This document shows positions 10,801 through 19,300 of a stretch of DNA of 64,000 bases, one piece after another (positions within the stretch are counted from its first letter, which is position 1; each line of letters opens with the position of its first letter). The position numbers and the translations under genes were made by a program. The DNA is from Aureispira anguillae (GTDB taxonomy: Bacteria > Bacteroidota > Bacteroidia > Chitinophagales > Saprospiraceae): assembly GCF_026000115.1 (NCBI RefSeq), contig NZ_AP026867.1:1643501-1707500 (forward strand). Direction: 5' to 3'. The notes beneath the pieces are model-generated. The model searched no databases. It had not been told where the DNA came from and saw nothing but the letters and a program-made list of their open reading frames with translations.

Positions 10801-12490
10801 TTTACGCCATTATGGAATATATCCTAATCCATTAATAGGTGTCCCGCCATTAGTCTTGCCTACGTCAAATTTAGGAGGTTGTCATCCCTTTTATATTCCA
10901 AATAGTGGATTATCGTATGGGCAAATGTGGTATGATTTTAAATATACACCAATAACGCTTCATGAACTTACTCTAAATGATGTTCCTAGTGGTGAACATA
11001 ATATTGGTGGTGAGTTGGTTACTGTAGGGGAGGATTATGATGTTACTGTGGATGAGTTAAAAATTGCTTTGCCTACGAATGAAATAGGAGTTATGATCAT
11101 TTATGATCCTTGTTTGGGGCAAGATGTCAATGCCGCTTTTTTTAATACAAGGGGAACATCTATTAAAATTAACGTGCCTTTATTGGGAGCAGGAGCCCAT
11201 ACGATAGAAATCTATGAGAATGGTGTTGTGAAAGAATCAGCCGATTTATTATGTAATTCATCAAATAAGGTAGGATCTAGTGTTCCTACATGCAACGGGG
11301 ATGATCTTAGTTATGTGCCAAGTTCTACCATCAATTATTACAACAATGGAACCAAAGGAAATTGGCGACCTTGGACGGCATATACTTATGTAGGAGAACG
11401 AGATTATAACAAAGAGAGTATACGAGACAAAGGAGTCTTTACCACTTTTAGTCCTTTTAATTGGGCAGGAGCAAATGCCACGGAGTGGCAAAGGGGAAGT
11501 ATGGCAACAAAATATAGCTCTTCTGGCTATGAATTAGAAACAGTAGATCGTTTGGGGAATCACAGTACAGCACTGTATGGATATGAGGATAATCTACCAG
11601 TTGCTGTTGCTCAAAATGCACGGTATAATGAGGTTATGTTTGATGGTTTTGAGACTTATTCCAAAGATTGTAATGCGCATTGGGGAGGGGTAATAGATGT
11701 AGAAAATGTAGTGAGTACAGAAAGTCACACAGGAGAATATAGTTATAAGATACCATATCCAACGATAGGTTCATTTACAAAGATAGACCTGAGCAGCTTT
11801 GATGAAACGGATTGTGCCAATGCATTGGCTAAAGAGCTCTATCGTCCTGATGCTTATTATAAGAAACAGGAGGTGCTACAATTCTTACAAGAGGGGATTG
11901 AGCTAGAAGGTATGACCATACCCAAAATAATGCGTACGACAACAAAAGGAGCGAGCGACGTTATTGTAAAGGCATTGCCACAGGCTTGTAACTGCCTAGG
12001 GAAGTTTGCTCCTCAGCCAGGGAAAAAGTACACCTTTAGTGCATGGGTGAAACGGGACGAAGCAGTGTATGATATGATTGCTTATAAAACGTTGAGTTTG
12101 ACGATCCATTTCAATGATGCTTCGGGAGCTAGGATTGGTAATCCTTTAGGAACGGCGATTGCTCCTAAGGGTTCTATGATCGAGCATTGGCAGCGAATTA
12201 GTGGAGATGTCCTTATTCCTTCAAATGCTGTTAGCATGGAAATAGCGGTCTTTAATTTTGGTGAAGATGTTTATATAGATGATTTAAGAATTCATCCATC
12301 TGATGCCATGATGACCACCTATGTTTACGACAAAACAAGTCTGAAGAATACAGCAACCTTAGACGATAACAATTTTGCTACTTTTTATATCTATGATGAA
12401 AGAGGGCAGTTGGAAAAAACAAAGAAGGAAACAACTGAAGGAATTAAAACCATTACCGAAGGGCGTCAGTACATTCGATCGAATCAATAA
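4835..12490 (+). CDS. Giant secreted RHS/SpvB-like partner protein (2551 residues)
   Basis: Begins with a signal peptide (about residues 1-28), then the N-terminal module common to large Bacteroidota RHS proteins, with YTGDFTYNIPLLSVPGPNGG and GLGWNVNVGAVNRNLRG near residues 50-110. Very long beta-rich stretches follow, a Cys-containing region (about residues 1725-1850), and near residues 2370-2490 a carbohydrate-binding-like jelly-roll segment ending in VYIDDLRIHP. The C-terminus has a YD-like strand, IYDERGQLEKT, but no RHS core and no toxin domain. It lies just upstream of a second giant RHS protein, so the two may form the two parts of one RHS cage, as the B and C subunits do in Tc toxins (inference). 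No T9SS sorting domain is visible. Confidence 0.75.
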   Translation: MILRIRKQIRFIVSFLLFVFLQTYSAEVYALTSGPAQEEYASFEPVGTTDLVNLYTGDFTYNIPLLSVPGPNGGYPINLAYHSGIGMDQEASWVGLGWNVNVGAVNRNLRGLPDDFNGDKVKYQQHMRDNVTVGVGILQEEKEQVGTPSGDEKKSPWGMSNTLQIYYNNYKGLGYRVKFNPKYTSPAVQAGVSLSYDPHEGIGIGASFSVSTNFKKGVNGSLGVSGQYNSRQGLQNISITGSISGAYTEAVKKNQLYHSKNPAHNGALMSKSVTDTKGGLYAVGSGNVTFNFTQGVPATTMAMTNTIVSSDFKLGFTPGTDDNGTFQNPPANFKSEFPYSYMADVTTSTVTKNGEEQEIKSYGYLYNEKVNKEDYVLTDFNHSPFNYSPHIPHVPPSNVTNDIFAATGQGISSVFKAYHSKIGVYSPTKVISTTKQYRGNLDLGILPESRNPSSCPNLSYHIGIGGVPPEIGTATASTGAWEDHSWAIDQLKSEQNSSASSPVRFKPTFFKDMGDRPAITQTDDKYDAWKKDEPIRIDLGKVAGGGVQMTNFSNSINTAATNVAQQNVPTRRTRIIESLTESETKNYGTTNEYKYYDAANNEVLKSTRYQPDRKDHLSEVSILEPDGMRYTYGLPAYNLEQEDASFSVAKQSAEIPNPTVAVPSGGYDKASGEWSKKPEFMDKKKLPAYAHSWMLTSVVSADYVDVTGDGVSADDLGYWVDFKYQKTSSSYHWRAPYEGAIYMPGTTQYFDDKGSYSKGKKELFYLKEIKTKTHVAIFDLKERKDALGASELEEGGKPTQIEARDRMQSLDKIKLYTIEEYQKMEIDPTYVPIPLKVTHFGYETDGTKELCKGVPNREGTGGKLTLKKLWFTYQNSTKGSSSPYVFHYGKNEAYSLKNNDCWGNYKNNDAPNYPHHQFPYTDQSTTNHIGQPITYDVPWHLEQIDLPTGSSMHIEYEQDDYAYVEDKKAMQLYEIVHMGKDFTGADKKRRSGPSYSSTIKASLRNVEQDNGSGDPVSPDFEYKIYFPLKNSIPELGAATASTFYDGYSSDMDGIAEWFKDHYIGETKELYFKAAVKLLDTEINRDDDRVDFVSGYGNLRMETANVHYGVTRSDSSSRGFDIGYITLYAVPFQAFAAAKDHLHPIRDAAFQHLRFNRPDLVHGVKTASGVGALFSSIPDFMSMMAGYKYYYKIQNWASEIFLDGFSQIRLQVPDGKKRGGGVRVKEIRINDNWEEMTGGSSNSSYENAEYGQIYDYTIEEDGEKISSGVAYEPFAGKEQNPMVVPSKYEHANVLQQPNNLFMEYPIMMAHYPSASVGYRKVTVKSLTAKDASNKRMTTPITEYEFYSPKEFPILFKRTEMDKVGPNYKIIPIPGIFTEFRRYEGVSQGYSLIFNDMAGKPKSITQKTYPDETKGYEGTVISKQEYEYFTDNEGNISSEVDVFTEDGKYERARLGVEVDVQVEANENKESSNNFTLDFNFTSALMPTINGISCIPIFSVASGGISKTSSSLKTAVVQKFVQKKGILKSTTITTQNSTIKTENLVFDALTSEPLLTRTMNEFKDPIYNYTQKAHWHYDGMAAAFKNIGVVVEGAITRATTGNQEGLYEINFGNFPFIEGDEVYVESTNTLGDKVGDKATVYRVSKATPNATNGFVGLAKVDGSLVDVSLIDKITIIRSGRKNLLYAPAGAIVAQGMDYAPNTTLGSSDTLTFDATKGILNASAIKYRDFWPNAKNCETKALCSADYCVDATLYSDISSSLDPEQTFIDKVNAGDIVIKVDGEPIDATQITTEGTCPDTMYLCANTKNAYEVKVIKSANPIKQGYQDYTVNGQCTYKGGDVTIPCGLKHNKTHVDGCPWPHVTQGASCEWVKGYFEADHPTFPSRRPHQEYPCMMNATINQPFFYFDEWPHTRPVGASAVKYNFVFTDSPHLIQTGWQGYNFLTPGLANFGQLAERVHDHSGKSWFESQTTGELCAYMTKAEAEDMYGHVRLGLRHYGIYPNPLIGVPPLVLPTSNLGGCHPFYIPNSGLSYGQMWYDFKYTPITLHELTLNDVPSGEHNIGGELVTVGEDYDVTVDELKIALPTNEIGVMIIYDPCLGQDVNAAFFNTRGTSIKINVPLLGAGAHTIEIYENGVVKESADLLCNSSNKVGSSVPTCNGDDLSYVPSSTINYYNNGTKGNWRPWTAYTYVGERDYNKESIRDKGVFTTFSPFNWAGANATEWQRGSMATKYSSSGYELETVDRLGNHSTALYGYEDNLPVAVAQNARYNEVMFDGFETYSKDCNAHWGGVIDVENVVSTESHTGEYSYKIPYPTIGSFTKIDLSSFDETDCANALAKELYRPDAYYKKQEVLQFLQEGIELEGMTIPKIMRTTTKGASDVIVKALPQACNCLGKFAPQPGKKYTFSAWVKRDEAVYDMIAYKTLSLTIHFNDASGARIGNPLGTAIAPKGSMIEHWQRISGDVLIPSNAVSMEIAVFNFGEDVYIDDLRIHPSDAMMTTYVYDKTSLKNTATLDDNNFATFYIYDERGQLEKTKKETTEGIKTITEGRQYIRSNQ

Positions 12491-12500
12491 AAAGAAAGAT

Positions 12501-13199
12501 ATGAAGCTTATTTTTTTGCTATCGTGTTGGCTATTAATCCAGCCAACCATAGCACAGAATTTCAAACAGGATTTTTTAGAGGTGTACAATCATCACAAAA
12601 ACAGAGATTATTATACACAAGATGTAATAGTAAGTTCTTTTGAAAAAAGAGAGGATACTAAGCCTATAAATCAAGAAAAGGGTAAGATTGTAAAAGGAGA
12701 TCAGGGGTACTATTCTAAATTTGGAGGTCAAGAAACCATTGTAGATGGAAAACATTTTTTATTTATCAATCATGCAGATTATAGAGTGGTTTATTACCAT
12801 GACGTAGAGATCGATATTGATCAATTAACTCAGGTATATCAACAAGGCTTGGATTCTGTGAATAAGGAACGGATTCATTATATGAGTCGTAATGGTAAGT
12901 ATAAAACGTATCAGATTCATAGTCCTAACGAAATGATTAAGACAATAGAGGTGAAATTAAATATGGAGGAGAAATTAGTTGAACAGATAACTTACTATTA
13001 TCAAGGAATGAATGCTTATGAAAGTACTCTATATAAGACCGTTATCAATTACAAAATAATAAGTACTAAACCGCCTTCTAAAGATTGGTTTAATTGGCAG
13101 GAATATATTACTGTTAAAGGCAAAAAAGCCTCATTAAATACAAAGTATAGGCAATTTAATTTAACACAGCGTGAGGAGAAAAAGATCAACTGGAATTAA
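12501..13199 (+). CDS. Small secreted protein between the two giant RHS genes
   Basis: I start this gene at the ATG at 12501, preceded by the purine-rich AAAAAGAAAG and giving the signal peptide MKLIFLLSCWLLIQPTIAQ; an upstream frame overlapping the previous gene lacks a leader. The mature part, about 213 residues, alternates short beta strands and looks compatible with a LolA-like or outer-membrane-lipoprotein-sorting fold, but I see no diagnostic motif. It is 10 bases after the partner RHS gene and 122 bases before the toxin RHS gene. A periplasmic accessory of RHS export is the contextual guess. Confidence 0.65.
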   Translation: MKLIFLLSCWLLIQPTIAQNFKQDFLEVYNHHKNRDYYTQDVIVSSFEKREDTKPINQEKGKIVKGDQGYYSKFGGQETIVDGKHFLFINHADYRVVYYHDVEIDIDQLTQVYQQGLDSVNKERIHYMSRNGKYKTYQIHSPNEMIKTIEVKLNMEEKLVEQITYYYQGMNAYESTLYKTVINYKIISTKPPSKDWFNWQEYITVKGKKASLNTKYRQFNLTQREEKKINWN

Positions 13200-13321
13200 T
13201 TACCGAATTCAAAATTTTTGCTTTTAAAGTAGTTTGGTTGCTGCTAAAACTAACGGAGAAAGAATTAAAAAATAAAACTGTATCCTGTAAAAGGAGAAAC
13301 CTAATAAACCAATTCTTGAAG

Positions 13322-16300
13322 ATGAAATATATCCATTATTTTATAATGATTTGCCTATTGCTGATTCAGAGCCAGTTAGTATGGGCAGGAGATGAGGAGT
13401 ATGTCTCCTCTTTAAAGGGGAGTGCCATTGCTCCTGCGGCGAGCTTGGTAACAGCAGATGCTTGGTATAGTCATATGTTAAACAATAACGATTGGGAAGA
13501 TCGTTTACCAACAGACCCTAAATCAAAGGTATATGACCTTAGCAAAAGATTTACGAATGTACAGGTGGATGGCTATGTCAGCTTACGTTGGGAAGGATCA
13601 GAAGAGGTCGTGTTTTCCAGTGATTGGGGGTATCGAGTAGAGGTAGAGATTCAATCGTGGAATACGCAAGGACATCCAATGCCTACTGTGACAAGGTGGC
13701 TAGCTGTGAATTATGAATTGGATGGCCAACAAAGCTTTAAGGATTGGGATGTTTTTCATCTTCCTGGTGCGGATCGATTGGAGGTTCAAGTTTTAACTAT
13801 AGAATATACAGATGCCAATGGTATCATCAGTACGCCTACTCATCAGCCTGTCATGAAGGAGGATTTGTATTTAGAAAATAAAATAAAAGTAAAGCGTGTT
13901 TTTTCACTGGATGTTCAAGAAGATATAACCATACGACAAACTGCTTTAGATGTTCCCAATAGAATGGTGACTTATTCATGGGACTTTGTAGAGGGGGCAG
14001 AAGAATACGATTTTGAGTGGTTGTACATTTCCAAAGATGTTAACACTACAATTGCTTTGGATGGTCCATTGGGCTGGCAACGAGCAACACGGGTAAGTCT
14101 AATAGAAAATAAATATACCATAGAATTACCTTATGATGAAGGAACCGTCTATTTTAGAGCCAGAGCAGTAGGCTATGGCAATGAATTGGGGCATCGCCTG
14201 ATTGGTAATTGGTCTAATATGCAGCTTTCTTTGTCTATAGCAGCAGATGGGAGCGGGGACATAGGTCCTTTGGAAACAGAAAAAAACTGGACTTATCAAG
14301 CTTCGTATGCAGAAGAAGGGAAACGAGTTGAAGTCTTAAATTTTGCAGATGGAACAGGTAGAGCTAGACAAAGTGTTACAAAGGACAATTCTTACAATCG
14401 CACTATTGTTTCTGAAACGGTTTTTGATCGAGAAGGAAGGCAAGCGATTCAGGTGATTCCTAGTGTGGCTGAAAAGGCAGAAAATCAACTGAAATTTTTT
14501 GACAATTACAACTTGGCAGATAGAAGTACTAATACGCCATCAACAATAGGAGGACCCATTCATTGGACGGACTTTGATCAAGATGCTAATTATACCTTTG
14601 ATCAGACTCAAAAGATTATGAAATTGAGTACAATTTCAGGCAGTGGGCGCTATTTTTCTCCTTCCAATATTGACGATAAAGATTCTGATAAAGGAGCCTT
14701 TGTAGCAGATGCAAAAGGATTTCCTTATACTCAAACTGTTTTTGATAATCAGGGAAGGGTTAAGCTCCAATCAGGAGTTGGCGAAACGCATGCCTTTGGT
14801 TCGGGGCATGAAACAGAATATTATTACGCCTCTGTGTTTCAAGAGGATTTAGACGAATTATTTGGGTCAGAAATTGGCTATGCAGAACATTATAGTATGC
14901 AAATGACCAAAGATCCGAACGGTCAATTGTCGATCTCTTATACCAATCTTGCTGGAAAGACAGTAGCGACAGCTTTGGTTGGAGAGGCTCCGAAGGATGC
15001 TTCAGGAAACAACATGGTGGATCGCTTGGATCAATCTGGCACTCCAGTTTATCGATACCCCACTTCTCGTGTCAAAACGAGAAATTTGTTGCCTGAAGAA
15101 GAGGAGGACAAAAAAAGAAGTATTTCCCCTCAATCGATTATAAAGGAATTCATGGTAAGTTCGCCTGGAAATTATGATTTTCATTATACGGTTAACACTG
15201 CTCCTTTTGTTGGGTGTGATGGAGTGACGGTTCCTTGTGAATTTGAGCTAAAATTTAATATTTATGATTCAGAAGGTAATGTATTGAACAATCGTCTAAG
15301 TATAACATCCAGTAGCAATAATGCAATGGTTTTTGGGGCGTTTTTTGACGTAAATCATGGAGATGTATTTGATTTTCAATTTGTGGCAGGGCTGAATGAC
15401 TTAAAATCGTATACCATTGAAAAGGTGCTGAGATTAAAGGATGTTTCTGCTGAGGTAGAAGCCTTTAAAGATAAGCTTAAGACGGATAACAATTCTTTTT
15501 TAGCAGATTTGAAGACTTATTATAAAGATCCTGTTAATATCACACCACCCGTGCATCCTAATCCCTGTGTAGATGCTGCTCCTTTGTTGGATTTGACACA
15601 GGTTAATTTAGATCCTTGTGACGAATATAGTGGCGATCCTTCTGATTTGGGCTGCGAAGGAATTCGGGATTTGTTAACATCTGATTTGTTGCCTGGAGGG
15701 CAATATTATGAAGAACCGAATTGGTTAGAGAACGAAATATCTTTTCCAAGTAATGGTATTACTTATCAGGGAGTAGATTATACCAATTGGGCAATGGTTC
15801 GTGCTTTAACTTATGTGGAAATTAAGGGGTTTATGGAGGCGAACAACTTCTTTGAGTATCATCCAGAATGGTGTTTGTATCGTTATCAATGTGTTGATAA
15901 TCCAGATCCTAATACAAATGATACTTGGTATCAAGCCTTGCGTAAGCAGGATGCAGCGTGGTTTAACTTAGATCTAGCAGATGCTTTAACCAATGATTAT
16001 TTAACTATTCCTAATGGTGGTATCTGTACGCTAACCAGCCATGGAGATTGGTATGGTAGGCTTAGTTATCCAATGCTTGGAGATATTGCAAGTCAGTTGA
16101 CTGCTCATCATCTATTAATGACAACACTCCCAGCTCCTAAACCGCCTTTGTTGGATCATATTAAGTGGGAAATATGCCATTATATAGAAGATGGATCGAA
16201 TTGGCATGATCTGGCAGATTTAGCAGATTTAGCTCGCCAAGATCCTGATATAACGGATGAGTTGAGATGGGCAGCGATTCGCAGTATGATGCTAGAGTGT

Positions 16301-19300
16301 AAACGAAGAGGGATTAATAAGCACTTATTAGATAAATTTCCTACTGGAACGTGTGGTGGTTTCTTGGCGGATGCCGACCCTAATGATGGGGTATTAGAAA
16401 CCAGTGATGGTTTTAGTATTCGAATTCCTAATTATAATGATCTTGTTGCACAGGTAGAGAATCAAACTAATTTTAGTGGAACCGTTGCGCAAGACAATAG
16501 TATTGCCATACAAAATATGGCTAATGGGGTATTGAATGGTACTGTGGGACAAAATGTTGTTTCTGGGGGACCGTGTACGATTTATAAAGCAACTATTAGT
16601 TTTGGCTGTGCTTCTACAGGAACTGTTTTTTCTTTCTATGAAGAATTGTCTTTTAATCTTCATTTTACAAATCCTGATTTAGCAACAATATATGGTACCC
16701 GATTAGATTTGTTACCTTTGCGGAGCACTAGTACTGGTCTTAATTGTAATAAGAGTTATTTGGAGCAACAAATTAATAATCAGATAGCAACACTGTCTTC
16801 TCCTTTAAAAGATGATCTATCTATAATAGTGACAGAAACTAATGGGGATTTTGAATTAATTGTCTATTTACCAATTTCGTATCAAGGAGTGAGTGTCGAA
16901 ATGAATCGTCTGCTTTATGGTTCTGCAGGGATAGGTTCTACTGCAACAAGAAAAACTTTTTATGATGAAAGTAAATTTGGTTATTCAAACTGTAAAGACC
17001 TAAATACCTTATGTGACTATTACAAACTAGTAGAGCCCATTACTTGTTTAAATAATGGTTCTTCTATAGATCTAAGTTTGGATTTAGCAACATCGACTTC
17101 GGGACTTAACACAACTTATGGAACTACTTCATTAGATTTAGGAACCATCACTTCGGGAATGTTGGGCAATGATTGTGGATATGATTTAAGCATGGTTCAA
17201 GCTGCTTTAAATGCAGCCGTAAGTGCATTACCTAGTCCATTAAAAGATGACATTGTTTTATTCGCTCAATCCGCAGGAGGGAATGGGATGGAGATTGTGT
17301 TAAAACTTCCAGACTTAACTTATAATGCAGGTAGCGTAACTCGTTCTAATAAATATGCAGGTTTAAAATTAGTAAAAACAACAAATACACCTAGTGTACC
17401 TGCAACAGTTGTCTCTAGCGATATCACCTTCTTTGCTTGCGATGATCAAGGATATCCAACTTGTGTTTGTGAAGAAATTAAGCAATTAAAACAAGAATAT
17501 TCAGGTTATGCCGATATTTATGATGTTATAGCCGATCGGTATATTGCAGATTTACTGTTGTTACCTACAGCACTTAGTGGAAGCGATATACAATATATTG
17601 AAAATACCTATTGTTCTGCTAGTTCTACGCCAGCATATCCATTAGGCGGATATCAAGATCTACAACTTTGGAAAGCCAATTTTAAATTGGATAATACCAT
17701 ACCTACTCACTTTAAAGCCGAAATATCAAAATGTTTAGAAATACCAGATCCTTTATCTTGTGAAGAGCAAGCATTGGCATTGGCTTTATTTGAAGCGGAA
17801 GAATATATAGATAGAGTTACTAAGAAAGCCGTTGCTAAATACGAAAGAGACCTGAAAACAAGCTGTATCAACGATGTTGTAGAAGAATTTGAATTAACAT
17901 ATACCGATCGGGCGATCCATTATACACTTTATTATTACGATGCAAGTGGTAATTTAGAGCGAACCGTTCCTCCTACTGGTGTAGATCATTTAGAGACCCA
18001 AGCCGACTTAGATTTGGCAGTAGTAGAAAGAAATAGACATAGAAAAATACAAAAGCAAGGAGGTGTACCAACGCCTAAGGAGCCAACCCATGCGATGGCA
18101 ACCAATTATGTTTATAATACGCTGAATGAAGTTGTACAGTCTACAGCACCAGATCGAGGGTCCGTTAAGACTTATTATGATGTATTAGGACGCCCTATTT
18201 TTAGTCAAAATGAGCAGCAAGTATTGGACAAAACAGCTAACTATATCTGTTATGATGCCCTAGGGCGCATTGTAGAAACAGGTTTGGTTGAAGAAAACGC
18301 TACTTCGTCAGCAGGACCAATCCCTCTAACTTTTGCAGATTTATTAGCACCTAGTAACAAAGCTACATTTCAATCTACATTGGATAATGGATCTTTCCCT
18401 AGTTCTTTGGTTATATTTTCAGGTTGGACCAAATCAGAAGTAAGAAAAACGTTTTACAATACAGGGATCAGCCAGATAGATGCAAAATTTGAAGATGAAA
18501 TTGGCTTAAGAAGAAATAGAGTAGGGGCACAAACTTACTCTATGGATGGCGAACAAATAGATTATGAGGTAGCTTATAATTATGATGTTTTTGGAAATGC
18601 TAAAGAAGTATGGCAATATTATCCTCAATTGGTTGGGAACGAATACAAACAACTTCAATACGATTATGATTTAATTTCAGGCGTTGTGCATGGAGTGGAT
18701 TACCAAAAGGGGGAAAAAGATCAGTTGAGCTTTAGATATACTTATGATGCCAATAATCGCTTGATAAAAGCAAAATCAAGTATCAATGGCTTTATTTGGA
18801 ATACGGATGCTAGCTATGAATACTATTATCATGGACCTTTAAAAAGGGTAGAACTAGGAGAGGACAAAGTGCAAGGTTTGGATTATCTATATACCATGCA
18901 TGGCTGGATAAAAGGAGTGAATTCTAATAAATTGAGTTCATCAGATGATCCTGGGCGAGATGGTTCAAATAATAGTAACCTACACAGTTCTATAGGCGGA
19001 GATATACACGATAGAATTGCTCAAGATATATTCGGGTATACCGTACATTATTATGATGGCGATTATTCAACAATTAATTCTAGTGTACAAAATTATTCAG
19101 AAGTACCAGCAAATGGGCAAACAGGAAATCTTTATAATGGAAATATTAGCTCTGTTACGCAAGCACAAACTAAACCTGCTATTGGAGGAGCTCCTCAGTC
19201 CGCATTGCCTTCCATTTGGAAAAAATATCGTTACGATCAATTGCATCGATTGGTCGAGTCTCAAACCTTAGAACAGGCAGTGGGAACTACATGGGGAAGT